Shown piece after piece: positions 9,829-20,362 of a stretch of DNA of 64,000 bases. The notes below the pieces were generated by a model. That model was not told the origin of the DNA, ran no database searches, and saw only the letters and a program-made list of their open reading frames with translations. The translations under genes and the position numbers were made by a program. Source of the stretch: Ariolimax columbianus (Eukaryota; Mollusca; Gastropoda; Stylommatophora; Arionidae); assembly GCA_036924085.1 (NCBI GenBank), contig JAVGWX010000011.1, positions 38,540,970 through 38,604,969 on the forward strand, given 5' to 3'. Each line of letters opens with the position of its first letter. Within the stretch, counting starts at the first letter, position 1.

Positions 9829-10255
9829 GCTAACTATGGAGCAGAAACTTGGAGAATGACAGTGGCAATACAGAGGAAACTCCAGTCGTTCGTCAATAAA
9901 TGTATAGGGAGGACAATGCTTAAAGACATGATGAGGAAAGAAGACGTATGGGGAAAGGAGCCAACAACAGCCAGTGGAACAACATATAAAACTTGGGAAA
10001 TTTGGTTGGGTAGGACACATGCTACGGAAATCATCAAACGTGGTTAGACAGTCCCTGACATGGAAACCACAGGAGACAACGAAGAGGGAAAGATTAAGAA
10101 ACACACGGAGAAGAGACTGTGAAAATGAACTTCGGTCTTCAACTGGAGAGAGACAGAAAGGGTAGCAAGACCGAACTTGCCGAAGGAGGCTTGTAAATGG
10201 CCCATGTTCCGAAAAGACGAATGCATAAGTTAACCAGCCAGTCAATGATTTAATC
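9829..10255 (+). mobile_element. LINE-F C-terminus and 3' end
   Basis: The frame reads Y-G-A-E-T-W-R-M-T, L-Q-S-F-V-N-K-C-I-G-R near 9,890, W-G-K-E-P-T-T near 9,950, then (one-base shift) F-G-W-V-G-H-M-L-R-K-S and L-T-W-K-P-Q-E-T. It ends R-R-R-D-C-E-N-E-L. This is the post-RT region of LINE-F, as at 1.95 and 27.2 kb, but without the GA expansion. The 3' end has TGATTTAATCAATC near 10,240-10,258. The copy is 5'-truncated and frame-shifted. Confidence 0.85.
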
Positions 10256-12190
10256 AATCTGTTTTACACAAGTAGGCTTACTCATATCTGCCATATGTAG
10301 CGAACTGAATACTGAAGCTGTGACCTGCATGTTCAGAACGTGACTACGGCCCATAAATCGTGGCACCTGTGATACTGCTATCAAAACAATAAACACCAAG
10401 TCTGCAGACGCACTCAAAAAATAATATAAGCAGCGCAATGCGCACTAAAAAGCATGAACTAACAACTACACGATTGTTGTTCCCTAGTTCCTTACGACAC
10501 GATCGCATAGAACAGACTCGCCGCTATGCTATAGGCCCAGGTTTGTTTGCAATGCAGCAAGACCAGACCGGCAGGCAGGCAAAGCAGACAGGCAAAGCGA
10601 GCTGGCCACACCCACGCATCTATCGTCACCAACGATAGCCCAGGTAAGATGTTTACATTTCGCTGACTCCGGTTCCAGTTTTTCACACACTCAACACGGA
10701 AGTTTTTACTTGTGTGAGAACCAGTACAATAGGTTGCGTGTTGGGATTTTATTTTTACAAGTTGGAAACTACACAAGAAGGGTAAGCGACATTAATTTAC
10801 AACATAATACATATTACTGTTTATTGGGGAGTTTTATATGTGGGAAACTGGCTTCTTTTGTATCGGTTTGATAACTTTGCGCAAGTTTTGGCGGTTGTAT
10901 ATTTTATTCATCGTCTTTGCCGGTCGGTCGGATTTCGCGTCTGCTTCAGTGCTTGACATGATAATGACAAGCACTGCTTGTTGACTGTTGTAGTATGTAT
11001 GTCGTCTCGCAGCAGAAGTGTTGGCTAACAGTTTTGATGGATGGACGTTGGTAAATAGTGGATGTACCTGTTTTTATTCGTTTTAGGTAGACTGAATAAT
11101 TTAGATTGAGTTCTACAAGTTCACACATCTACCACATGTGAATTATCCATGAAGATAAACCGGGACTGACCGTATTGAAGATAATTATAGTTTTTAGTTT
11201 GTTCAGTGGAGTCGTCAATTCAACTTGTTCATTAGCAATCAAGATACACGATACAGCATTACAGATTACTCTTACTGCGTGTCGTGTGAACGTTCCAGTA
11301 CTGCAGACACTTATCATTTTAATATCCATCTTGTAACAACCACCGCAACTCTATTCAGAAATGTGTCTTCAGCCTGGACTTTTTACTTCTCAACCCCCCC
11401 CCCCCTCCCTCCTTTCCCCCCTCCACGCCCCTTATTTAAGAATACGTGTACCAGGAACTGCATATTTCGTCTGTTAATAGATTTAAAACACATCTGGCTT
11501 GTTGTGTTAAACTGTTAACTATAATTACGATGTTTGTTTCGCATTTCTCGATATTCGCATATATTTTCGACAATAACCCTCCGTTCGTATTGTTATGAAT
11601 ATGAGTAAGTTTAGCAGAAACTGCACACAAACTTTTTCCTAGAGATTTTATAAATGGAACAACAAAGTCGTTCACTTCAGACTGCCTATAATGTTGTCAC
11701 TCTCATTTATCAATCTCCTGTCGGTTTTCACATTTTCTCCATAAAATATACCTGTATTTGTGATTATTTTTTTTAGTGAAAGCTATTTCGTCTTAATATT
11801 TACATTGATTATTAAGGAAGTCAGAATGTTGTCTGTCACTACCTAATATAAACTAAATAACTGATCCCCACGTCAACTCCTGTGTCTCTACGTTTTTGTT
11901 GTTGAGCGGGGTGGGAGAGAGTATGGCTCTTACGGCTCCATGCATGTAATAACATATGACTAGACTAAAGAGGGGTGTACATGGTACTAGCAACCTTATG
12001 AAAATTTATTGCCGCATAAATCACCACTGCAAGAGTACACAAAGTGCTTTGAGACAGGCTTCTAGAAAGGAGCCTTTTATAGTGGTCGCTTTGGGCTTTA
12101 TAAGTAGTAAAATTGAGACAAATCAGATGTTAAAACCAAATTGAAGGTTTTATGGAGAGTGTTTCTTCTACTTTAGCATTCACTTTAGCA
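10256..12190. other. Longest stretch without a recognised repeat
   Basis: No family label, tandem array or RT/RNase H motif is seen in this 1.9 kb apart from homopolymer C runs at 11,393-11,406. Open frames are under 100 codons and look random. GGTAAG-type donor-like sites occur (for example near 10,641 and 10,770), but I cannot pair them with an exon. It may be ordinary unique intergenic DNA or part of a host intron/UTR. Confidence 0.4.
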
Positions 12191-12194
12191 TAGG

Positions 12195-12430
12195 ACGCTC
12201 GGTTAGTTACATTGTGTGATAGTTTACAGCGATACCTGCACCTTTCTGTCTGACACATCCGACATCAGCACAGCATTTTTGGGACATGGTATGTCATCCC
12301 TATTCTCTTAGTCAGACTGCATGGGTTCAGCCTGATTCCAGGGCCATCACCAAAAGATGTAATACAAGCAGCTAGTTTTGAGTTGCTAGTTGCTCTCAGC
12401 TCATTTACTGCTGTGGCTTCAAACTCAGAG
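12195..12430 (-). repeat. R1 copy (minus)
   Basis: The reverse complement matches R1: GTCAGACAGAAAGGTGCAGG at the core, a CAGTCTGACTAAGAGAATAG block and the 5' block AAATGAGCTGAGAGCAAC. It is diverged and lacks a clear (GAA)n tail. Confidence 0.7.
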
Positions 12431-12667
12431 ATTGTTTACTAAATAGAGATATAAAACTCATGGTTGGTTATATCAATACATATACACAGCATGTGCTACT
12501 GAAACATAAAGGGGAAGCTGTCCACAAAAATGTGTTCAGTTCTTATACCAAATCCATATATAATAGTTTTTAAATTGTTTAGTAAAAAAAATCCTAGTGT
12601 TGATTCTGCAATGCTTTGCTGAGTAAGAAACCATAGGATCACTGCTATCTTTGATGCATGTGATTGC

Positions 12668-13025
12668 AGTTGTTGTTGCGAATGCCCACAATGAGTAGGG
12701 TTACTCTTTTGTGAGCCCCAAAAAATGTTAAGAGGAGAGGCAGGTTGCAGTAGCTTTTCCCATATCCCAAGTGTGCGGATGAAGGTGGATCGGGGTCCAG
12801 TTGTGCTATACTTGGCTTCATCTGCATATTGCTCACTACTATGGGGATCATATTGATTCCCTCACCTTGTTAGCCAGGCTGCCAAGAAGGACAGCCTGTT
12901 TTCAAGGAGGACTATGAAGAAGTCGAGGTGGGGATCTTGGTCAGTATATTTTGCCTGACCCTGACTAACTTGTCTGATCAGTATATTTTGCCTGACCAGA
13001 TATTTGTCTCCTTCCTGGACAATTT
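12668..13025 (-). repeat. R2 copy (minus)
   Basis: R2 is an approximately 350-bp non-coding family. Hallmarks visible here on the plus strand are GAATGCCCACAATGAGTAG, TACTATGGGGATCATATTGA, CACCTTGTTAGCCAGGCTG, and two GTCAGTATATTTTGCCTGACC-type sites 35-40 bp apart. Other copies are at 18.73, 49.87, 51.75 and 53.33 kb. No protein is encoded and its class is unknown. Confidence 0.85.
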
Positions 13026-13224
13026 TTATTCTCTTTCCCCCATCTATAAACTCCAAGAATGGAAAAAACAATGTAATGATTTGACTGTTAGTTTCACCCA
13101 AGCCACTCTGTTTCTTCTATATTAATGTTTACACTCTGAATACTATGGACATGAGAAGTAACAAAATAAAGCCACAGCTGTTATCTTTGCTACAATTCTT
13201 ATTTAACGGTGTTATTATTTTTCA

Positions 13225-13490
13225 CAAATCTGTTTATTTTTGGGGCCAAAGATGCAGCACAGGGAATGAGCTGACAGCAGCCAGAGACTCATAGCTGGCT
13301 CCTTGCATCAGGGTCAGTGAACCAGAGCCAACCAAGACCATATTCTGCTTCCAAACAGCAATCCAGGAAACAGCTGCATTAGTGTAGTCTGACTAAGGGA
13401 ATAGAGATCGCAGTGGAAAGGTAAACCCGGTACTCCAAAAAGTCAGCTGTCTGCGCAGATATTTCGGCCTCGCTGTAAACTTTATAATGA
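13225..13490 (+). repeat. R1 copy (plus)
   Basis: It contains the R1 5' block (AATGAGCTGACAGCAGCCAG, CATAGCTGGCTCCTTGCATC), the CCCGGTACT block and a degenerate core ending GCTGTAAACTTTATAATG. The 3' third is lost. Confidence 0.75.
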
Positions 13491-13589
13491 TGAGCACAGA
13501 AGAAAGAGAAAAAGGTTTTGTGCTTTTTGCAGTTATCTTTTATTTTTAGCAAATTTTCTGTCATATTGCATTTTGTTTACCTCCTTAGC

Positions 13590-14430
13590 GTTGATAAGAT
13601 CTTATAAATTAATTCTTATTATTCTTAATTGTGAATACTTTTTGCAAAAGTTGGCAGATGCTACAAAGGAATGTTTTGGACATTTATCATCATCAAGTGC
13701 CTTCTTCACAAGAGAGGTTGCTGGTAATGGGTCTCCATCTGTCTGTCCTTCGTCAGGCTGGCACACGCAGTCAAAATGTGTCCTGGCCACATCCTGATGT
13801 TGTCTGTACATCTGTCACCCTTTGGCTCTCTTGCCCTCCAAAATAACCTTCAGGAGGTTGTCATGACCAAAATATTTTATTTTTCTGCTTTAATTTCCTT
13901 TAAAAGTATCTGTTCCACCTGGAGTTGTTCCAGAGCCTCACTATTGGATACTTGCCCAAGTCTTCTGAATACCCACATTTCAAAGGCCTCAATACCCTTC
14001 TCCATTTTATTTGTCAGGTTCTAGGTTTCGACTCCATACAATAAAACTGAATGCACATAGCATTTTATGATTCAAATTTTTAAGATCTAAAATATCTGCT
14101 TTGACAGAAGTGTATCTGTCATACGGTTACATGTTTTTTTTGGCCATTGCAATTCTTTTAATGATCTCCCTTTAGCATCAGCTGAAATGAGTTGGCCAAG
14201 GTACACATAGCTTGCCACTTGTTCAAGAATTTCTCCATTTATGTGGATGAAAGCTTTTGGACTTTTTTTCTTTTTGATGAACACCATAACTTTAGTCTTT
14301 TTTGAGGTTGATTTCCAACCTATATTGCAGAATTTTGCTTGTTATCTTGTCCATTAAGTTTCTGCAGATGTACTGGATCTTCTGTTATTAACATTGTCAT
14401 GGATCGTGTAACAAAATGAAGGAATGTGTC
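13590..14430 (-). mobile_element. LINE-D RT C-terminal half
   Basis: The minus-strand blocks in order are I-T-E-D-P-V-H-L-Q-K-L near 14,390, K-K-K-K-S-P-K-A-F near 14,270, I-L-E-Q-V-A-S-Y-V-Y-L-G-Q-L-I near 14,200, L-T-N-K-M-E-K near 14,010, the W-V-F-R-R-L block near 13,960 and a C-terminal H-I-L-T-A-C-A-S-L-T-K-D-R near 13,790. This is the post-motif-C part of an RT with its C-terminal domain, fragmented into several frames. RH-B sequence begins just right of it at 14,515. Confidence 0.75.
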
Positions 14431-14514
14431 ATGTAATTTCTTTCTTTTAGTCTCATTGTACTGTCCAAACAATTTGTATTTTATTTGTGCCATATAGTTT
14501 CTGTTTATAATTGA

Positions 14515-15242
14515 CGTCACTGCACTCCGGACATACCCATAGGTGTTGATTTTCTCTCAGCAAATGGTGTAAGGTCTGGATGTTGATGGTTCCTGTAGTC
14601 CGCTGGTTGTACACTCTCATGCTCCGTCATCTCATGCACTACACCAGGCTCGAACCTTGTTTGATATCGAAACTTTGTAATCTGTGGATTGCTGATTCAT
14701 CTATTTCTGTGTCCCCATCCAAAAGACGGTCGTTGATTGATTACAAATTTCATTCCCATCCATAACTAATGTGCCCATGTAGCAGCTTGTGAAGCCAAGA
14801 TGTCAGTTATTTTGTTGCCCAGAACCCCGACATGACTAGAACAGTAGATCTATGTCAACCCCTGGAGATTTGAGGCCTCACCAGCCACTATCCACTTGTA
14901 CATCAGCCATCGTCTTTTGCACTTTTGTACCTTCTGAAGTACGACTTGCATGTCAGTCATGATGATTGCCTTTGTTAAAGGGGTCTCAGGTAGCCATATA
15001 AACGCTGAGATCCTTGCTTTCATCTCCATTCTCAAACTGGAGGATATTGACGTGTATGCCCCAATCCGCTCAGCAACAACCTGTCCTCTCACTCTAGCTG
15101 CAATATAGTTTATTTCACTTAATCTCTTTTTGAAACTAAACAACAGTCCACAAACATTTCCAGATACCACTATATGGCATTGGGCCAAAGGACAGGGGCT
15201 TACAGGTTGCTGTATCAATAATCTACCAACCAACCATTTCAC
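14515..15242 (-). mobile_element. RH-B copy, RNase H domain (longest copy)
   Basis: RNase H domain of a retroelement. Minus-strand blocks: R-I-G-A-Y-T-S-I-S-S-S-L-R-M-E-M near 15,060 (the Glu catalytic position), A-I-I-M-T-D-M-Q-V-V-L-Q-K-V near 14,960 (Asp), the I-Y-C-x-x-H-x-G-V block near 14,850 (His) and a 3' segment L-W-V-C-P-E-C-S-D-V near 14,520. Five other places carry the 3' half. No RT of the same element is next to it. It is closed by frameshifts and belongs to an I-like element distinct from LINE-A. Confidence 0.8.
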
Positions 15243-15454
15243 TTAATCTCGTGGCCATGTACAAATAGTCAAATATTTTAAAATCTGTGTAATTTAATTT
15301 TGTTTTGTTTAATATAAAAGATATGTTGAAATGACCAAATACTTTTTTATCTGCTTTTATTTCTTGCTAATTTGCTCTGTTGTTTCTCTTCTACTATGTG
15401 GTGTAGAGATTATAAAGGGACTTCCTTTTGGCATGAATCCATGTATCCTTCAAA

Positions 15455-16040
15455 TATTGTCCTCCGATCAACGTTGGGATCCCATGTTGTCAAAATAGTT
15501 CTGCAGTGGATCCTTGGACACACACACACCTGGCAATGACAAGGCAGACAGATTAGCAAAGAAGGGATCAAGATAAGAAAAGGCACACACAGGAATAAAT
15601 TTATAAATAGCTCATGCGAACAGCAATCAAAGAAAATTGGCTGAACTGATGGGCATGGGCAACATGGGGAGGGAGGTCTACAGACATATGGCAAGCCCCA
15701 GTCCAAGTGACAGTATAAGTCAATTCACAAGGAAGAATCAGGGCACCATTTTCAGACTGAGAACCCAACACATCCCACTAATAAAGCACCTGAACAGAAT
15801 CCAACCACAACACACTCCCAAGTGCCAGCTGTGTACACACCCATATGAAACTATTGATCATCAGCTCTTTGAGTGCTCAGTGCTAAACGTTGTTAGGAAA
15901 ATACCTCTTCCTCCAAGAACAGATAAATGGAACATTTTCTATGGCACTAGACAACAACAGATAAACATGTGCAGATACCAGTACATGGCAATGAGGAGAA
16001 GGGTGAGAACCTGGATGATGCTGGATCCATAACAACAACA
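15455..16040 (+). mobile_element. I-like element C-terminus: RNase H end + Cys/His knuckle
   Basis: V-V-L-Q-W-I-L-G-H-T-H-T-P-G-N-D-K-A-D-R-L (near 15,500) is the last RNase H motif, with His and terminal Asp. After a stop, a 131-residue frame (15,637-16,032) carries T-I-F-R-L-R-T-Q-H-I-P-L and a zinc-knuckle-like C-Q-L-C-x-H-x8-H-x4-C (residues about 62-79). The domain order RNase H then Cx2C...H...C is the usual C-terminal arrangement of RNase H-bearing LINEs. Upstream RT is absent. The open frame ends naturally near 16,032. Confidence 0.75.
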
Positions 16041-16154
16041 TCAACCTTTGGGCTGTCCTGGAGATCTGGATGCTTGCATTGGTTTAAATCGCGCAATTTA
16101 ATCTTTCAAAAAGAGCTGACAACAATGGCGACCGCTCAAGGGAAATTATAATGA

Positions 16155-16515
16155 GATTGGGATCAAAATGCTGAGCAGCACATGAGCTGCAGTGGTCAGC
16201 GACCCATAGCTGACTGCTAGCGTCAGGGCCAGCGAACCATAGCTGCCAAGACCCTTCTACACCTCCACGTGGTGATCCTGGATAACAGGCTGCAGCAGGG
16301 CAGACTGGCTAAGGAGAAAGGATCGAAGAGGGAATGCTAACCCGGTACTAAAAAAATGCTTGCTGAAGTCAGAGTGTTGAACTGAAAGGTGCAAATATCG
16401 CGGCCAAGCTGTAAACTACAACACAACACATTCCGTTCTCTGGACTACATTCTGCTACTTACCCTTTCAGGGTTTGGTAGTGGGAGATTGAGAACGAACG
16501 AAGAAGAAGAAGAAG
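16155..16515 (+). repeat. R1 copy, nearly full length
   Basis: One of the best R1 copies. The 5' block is GAGCAGCACATGAGCTGCAG, then CCACGTGGTGATCCTGGATA, then CAGACTGGCTAAGGAGAAAG, CCCGGTACT and the core GAAAGGTGCAAATATCGC. Next come GCTGTAAACTACAACACAAC and TTTGGTAGTGGGAGATTGAG, with a (GAA)n tail at 16,500-16,515. The length is about 360 bp. It is the reference for recognising the 49-bp expansion at 47.2 kb. Confidence 0.9.
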
Positions 16516-17140
16516 AGAAGAAAGAGATTGGCAATGGCAATGCAGAGACTACACAACCTGTGTTGTTCATCTATCATAATTGATGAGGATCACTTTGTCA
16601 GCATTCACTGTAAACTGTTCTCATAAGTTCGTAGATGGCTAAATAAGCCAATCTGAGCCTTGAATTGTCTGCTACACTTTGTACAGAGAAATATGACACT
16701 TCCTTCCATCAGGGTTGATGTGAGTTGACTTTGTTTTTCCATATGGCTGCGAAACTTAGACAGTTACCCAAACATCAAGGAAGAAAATCGATTCCTTCAA
16801 GTCTAAATGGTATAGAAACGTCCTCAGAATACTATAGAGAAAAAAAAAAGACATTCGACAAGAGTTGTGCATAGCGGAGAACTGGTTCATAAATTCGATC
16901 ATAAACAAAAAATTGAAATACTTTGGCCACATCAAAAGACACAATGGTCTCAAGAAAACCCTAATGGAAAGTATGGTGCCGGGCAAGAAAGGCAGAGGCA
17001 GACCAAGAAGGCAATGTCACCAAGATATCAAGGGGTGCTTGGGCATGACTCTGGAGCAAACTGGATATTTGACAAGAGATGCAGTTTATTTCAGAAATGT
17101 TGTGATGGGAGCAATTCTTTACAAAGGAAATACTACGTGA
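16515..17140 (+). mobile_element. RTE-C C-terminus, interrupted by a LINE-E finger fragment
   Basis: R-L-A-M-A-M-Q-R-L-H-N-L sits at 16,522-16,558. The element resumes at 16,740 with F-P-Y-G-C-E-T and then R-Q-E-L-C-I-A-E-N-W-F-I-N-S-I, Y-F-G-H-I-K-R-H-N-G-L, M-V-P-G-K-K-G-R-G-R-P-R-R and G-M-T-L-E-Q-T-G-Y-L. About 25 residues present in other RTE-C copies are missing at the junction. The 3' end near 17,140 carries a degraded TACGTGAT in place of the family's CTACATGATGAT. Confidence 0.85.
16560..16742 (-). mobile_element. LINE-E C2H2-finger fragment nested in RTE-C
   Basis: The minus strand reads C-T-K-C-S-R-Q-F-K-A-Q-I-G-L-F-S-H-L-R-T-Y then a short tail and stop. This is the C-terminal CxxC...H finger typical of one LINE group, with the last His replaced by Tyr. 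The flanking sequence matches 34,255-34,440 closely. It lies between two parts of RTE-C. Confidence 0.8.
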
Positions 17141-17454
17141 TAATTAATTTAATCTATTTGTTATGAATCATCGGTCTGAATAATCATATTTCATCAATCA
17201 GATCTTTGTACTTAAGTATTTCCTTCCTTGTGTCGGATGCTCCTGCTCTTGTATTTTATAAAAAAATTAGATATCTGTTCTGTGTGTTTGACATTTATAA
17301 TGTGTGTTTAATATTATCATATTTTCATTCTGCTAGTTAATGCACTGTTCTTGTTACATTGGGTGACTATAGCATCTCACAACTTCCTGTTTACTAATTC
17401 TACTTTTGAAATTTGTCATTGCCATGAATTTAAACTGTCTAGTATCTTCGTCCA
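17141..17454. other. AT-rich stretch, nothing recognised
   Basis: AT-rich, with no motifs or family matches found. Confidence 0.4.
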
Positions 17455-17662
17455 GGAAATATTTTTTTTAGTCAGAGAGTGGTGAATGCTTGGAATGCAT
17501 TGCCACGGAAGATAGTGGAGGCAGGGACAATTAATGCATTTAAGAATAAATTGGATGCACATAGTTTTTAGAGCAAGGTAATGTAAATAAAACTGGTTGT
17601 TTACAGACTCTGCAGAGTCTTCTAAACCAGAATAAAGACGTCAAGTCAAGTCATGTTCTCAC
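17455..17662 (+). mobile_element. CR1-P 3' end, severely 5'-truncated
   Basis: The frame F-S-Q-R-V-V-N-A-W-N-A-L-P with F-K-N-K-L-D-A-H is the conserved last block of CR1/Jockey-type RT proteins. The shared 3' UTR follows (AACTGGTTGTTTACAGACTC, CAGAGTCTTC, CCAGAATAAAGACG), and the copy terminates with tandem TCAAG/AAGTC units, as CR1-group LINEs do. Confidence 0.85.
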
Positions 17663-17879
17663 TTTGTTGTTCTCCCTAATATACATGGATATAACCAGTT
17701 ATTTGATTGTATTCTTATTATTGTTGAAGCTAGCATATTGAATGCAATTGTGTTTTTGTCTTGCAGTAATCCCACCATGAATATGTGCTATGTTTACATT
17801 ATGTTATTGTTTCTGCCAAGGAAACCTTCTTTAAGTAACAGTTGTTCTATTTTCCTTTCGAGGTTGGTAGACCAAAAAA

Positions 17880-17912
17880 TAAATAAATAGTTCATATATA
17901 TATATATATATA
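17880..17912. repeat. AT microsatellite
   Basis: (TA)n following an A-rich run. Confidence 0.8.
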
Positions 17913-17929
17913 TATTATCAATCAAAGAC

Positions 17930-18465
17930 CTGTCAGTTCCCTATGAAGCATAGGTCCTCAACAAATACTTGCCAAGTTTTCCTGTCATGAACCATCTGAG
18001 CCAATTCTGTTCACGTCATGTTTGCTGCCTTTATATTTGCTTCCAATCCCCTCTTTCGTGGGTGTCTTTGTCTGCCTCTACTTCTCTTGCCCTGTGGATT
18101 CCAAAACAGAGATTTTCTGGTAATGTTATCAACTGGTTTCCGTATTGTATGGCCTATCCATCGCCGTAATTCATGCTCTACGGGTATTTGTCCCGTTTTT
18201 TTCTCATCATCTCCATGTTGGTAACCTTGTCATGCCATTTCAACCCTTGAATTTTGCGCAGGATTCCATTTACAAAAGTCTGCACCTTTTTTTTTATAAG
18301 TACCTGTGCTGTCCTTCATGTTTTAGAGTCATACAATAGAACAGATTATATGTTGGAGTTGAAGATTTTTGTTTTGCTGGTTGTTTTAATTTCGTTTGAC
18401 TTCCATAAATTCCTCAATGCAACTGAAAAGTTTTCTTGTCTTCCGTATTTTTAACTGTATATATA
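17930..18465 (-). mobile_element. LINE-F-related post-RT region
   Basis: Minus-strand blocks: L-R-N-L-W-K-S-N-E-I near 18,400, a V-L-L-Y-D-S block near 18,320, R-K-I-Q-G-L-K-W-H-D-K near 18,240, E-L-R-R-W-I-G-H-T-I-R-K-P near 18,160, W-N-P-Q-G-K-R-S-R-G-R-Q-R near 18,080 and a C-terminal V-H-D-R-K-T-W near 17,965. The K-R-S-R-G-R-Q-R run is intact here, unlike in the GA-expanded LINE-F copies. Several frameshifts are present. A piece of the same sequence recurs at 20,280-20,360. Confidence 0.85.
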
Positions 18466-18728
18466 TATATACATTTATTTTCTCTTTCTTGGACTGTTTT
18501 CACTCTAGTCAGAGTATATGGTTACCACAACATTTGACCTCCTTCATGAAGTATACACCAAGGCACTTTGTGTGCTTTTGCAGTGGTGGTTACTGAAGCA
18601 ATATGAGGATGCTAGCCGCATGCACAACTCTCTTTGGTCATCTTTTGCAACATGCAAGGATGTGTTGTGGACCTACTTTTCCCTCCCCATATCCAAAGAT
18701 CCACTTGAGAATATATATATATACACAC
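18466..18728. other. Unassigned stretch with AT/CA microsatellites
   Basis: (TA)n at 18,462-18,472 and 18,713-18,734. Between them no family match was seen; the 82-residue plus frame has no recognisable domain. Confidence 0.4.
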
Positions 18729-18729
18729 A

Positions 18730-19005
18730 CACACTGTCCAAGACCCTCACCTTGACTTCCCAGTAGTCCTCGTTTTTATGGGCCTGGCTAACAAGGTGAA
18801 GGATCGACGTGATCCCTGTAGTAGTGAAACACACGTAGAGGAAACCAAGCATAGCACAACCTTCATCAGCACGCTAGGGATGGGAGGAATACTACAACAA
18901 CTGGCCCCTTAATGTCCTTTTCAAGGTGCACAAGAAACCGTTATCCTACTCATTGTGGGCATTCAACAAACAGCAACAATACTGCACACGATGCAGTGAC
19001 GGCTG
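18730..19005 (+). repeat. R2 copy (plus)
   Basis: It contains CAAGACCCTCACCTTGACTT, CTGGCTAACAAGGTGA, GATCGACGTGATCCCTGTAG, TCATCAGCACGCTAGGGATG and CTACTCATTGTGGGCATTC. This is the R2 order, with the 5' CAGGCAAAATATACTG part missing. Confidence 0.85.
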
Positions 19006-19139
19006 GGTACAGCTGCCTCAATTCCTCAGCCTTATAAATCCTTCCCCCCCTCCCCCACCCCCATAATTCACACATCGGCGGACCACAGCAATGGAAATAG
19101 GCACAGTAATGATATCTTCATAAAAAAACGCTGTGCTAA

Positions 19140-19465
19140 GTAGAATCGACATGTAGGCGCTCTGGGGGTATTTGTAGGCGCTCTGAGGGTATATGTAGGT
19201 GCTCTAGTGGTATCTGTAGGCGCTCTGTAGATATCTGTAGACGCTCTGTGGGTATCTGTAGGCCCTTTGGAAATATCTGTAGGCGCTCTGGGGGTATCTG
19301 TAGGGGCTCTGTTGATATCTGTAGGCGCTCTGGGGGTATCTGCAGGCGCTCTGAGGGTAACTGTAGGCGCTCTGGGGGTAACTGTAGGCGCTCTGGGGGT
19401 AACTGTATATGCGCCCTAGAGATATCTGTAGGCGCCCTGGAGGTATCTGTAGGCACTCATTCTGG
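19140..19465. repeat. 21-bp minisatellite, about 15 copies
   Basis: The unit CTGTAGGCGCTCTGGGGGTAT and variants repeat with a 21-bp period. Because 21 is a multiple of three, each frame gives a fixed heptapeptide on the minus strand: P-P-E-R-L-Q-I in one frame and Y-P-Q-S-A-Y-R in another. Confidence 0.93.
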
Positions 19466-19614
19466 TTTTTCTTCCTCTGAAAAAAATAACGTTTATGGCG
19501 TTGTGTCATAGTTTGCAGGTAGGCTGCTATACCCTCGCCTTTTTCAACAACGATTTCAATCCCAAATTTCTTAACCATGATGCGTGGTTGGTTATAGTCC
19601 GTTTCTGTGGCCAT
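19204..19614 (-). CDS. Hypothetical 136-aa ORF with heptapeptide repeats (doubtful)
   Basis: A minus-strand frame begins M-A-T-E-T-D-Y-N-Q-P with a non-repetitive 50-residue N-terminus rich in charged residues (V-V-E-K-G-E-G, Q-R-H-K-R-Y-F-F-Q-R-K-K). It then enters the 21-bp array as Y-P-Q-S-A-Y-R repeats. I do not recognise any domain. A competing frame (19,136-19,456) gives P-P-E-R-L-Q-I repeats. With no codon signal, splice context or family match, most likely it is a chance frame extended by the in-phase minisatellite. It is listed because the non-repeat part is open and in phase. Confidence 0.15.
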   Translation of the reverse strand: MATETDYNQPRIMVKKFGIEIVVEKGEGIAAYLQTMTQRHKRYFFQRKKNQNECLQIPPGRLQISLGRIYSYPQSAYSYPQSAYSYPQSACRYPQSAYRYQQSPYRYPQSAYRYFQRAYRYPQSVYRYLQSAYRYH

Positions 19615-19679
19615 CCCTTGGAGATATAATTGGCTTTTAGTCAGTTATGGGTCACTGACCCTGACCCAGCAGTGAGTTA

Positions 19680-20132
19680 AACTTAGCTTCATACTGGTTT
19701 AGAAGACTGCAGAGTCTGTAAACAACCAGTTTCATTTACATCACTTTGCTCTAAAAGCTATGCTCATCCAATCTATTCTTAAATGCATTAATTGTCCCTG
19801 TCTCCACTACTTAGTGTGGCAATTCATTCAAAGCATTCACCACTATCTGACTAAACAAATATTTCTTTATGTCTGGACATTTCTTTAGCTAATTTGTAGT
19901 TGTGCCCTCCTGTTCTTGTAGGTGGTTGTATTTTAAACAAACAAAAAATTACTGTCTAATTTATTCGTTATTTTGATTATCTTATAAACCTGTATTAGGT
20001 CACCTCGGATTCCTCTCTTTTCTAGACACCGTAGGCCGATTTTTCGGAGTTCTTCCTCATCACTGTAATTCTGAAATTACACTATCAGCATTGTCGCTAT
20101 TTTGTGAGTCCTTTTCAGCATGTTTATATCTC
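19680..20132 (-). mobile_element. CR1-P 3' end (minus)
   Basis: The reverse complement shows E-L-R-K-I-G-L-R-C-L-E-K-R near 20,040, G-D-L-I-Q-V-Y-K-I-I, V-V-N-A-L-N-E-L-P-H near 19,830 and F-K-N-R-L-D-E-H-S-F near 19,770. The 3' UTR follows with AAACTGGTTGTTTACAGACT and a CCAGTAT end near 19,690. The W of the usual N-A-W-N is L. It is 5'-truncated and bounded on the right by a (TA)n tract. Confidence 0.85.
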
Positions 20133-20134
20133 CT

Positions 20135-20249
<115 letters not shown>

Positions 20250-20279
20250 GGCTTGATAAATTTTAGAGTGGCTCACCAG

Positions 20280-20362
20280 TCAGTTCTGTTCACGTCATGT
20301 TTGCTGCCTTTATATTTGCTTCCAATCCCCTCTTTCGTGAGTGTCTTTGTCTGCCTCTAAAT
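20280..20362 (-). mobile_element. Short duplicate of the 18.0 kb LINE fragment
   Basis: About 80 bp from TTCTGTTCACGTCATGTTTG to GTCTTTGTCTGCCTCTA are nearly identical to 18,005-18,083 (G-R-Q-R region on minus). The match is so close that a recent local duplication or young family is implied. Confidence 0.85.

Noticed and set aside
10630..10780. Donor-like GGTAAG sites as host exon ends
   Set aside because: Such sites occur by chance, and no open coding segment or acceptor partner could be paired with them.
14515..15242. RH-B as a host RNase H gene
   Set aside because: Five dispersed copies truncated at different points, with frame slips and nested insertions, behave as mobile-element remnants.
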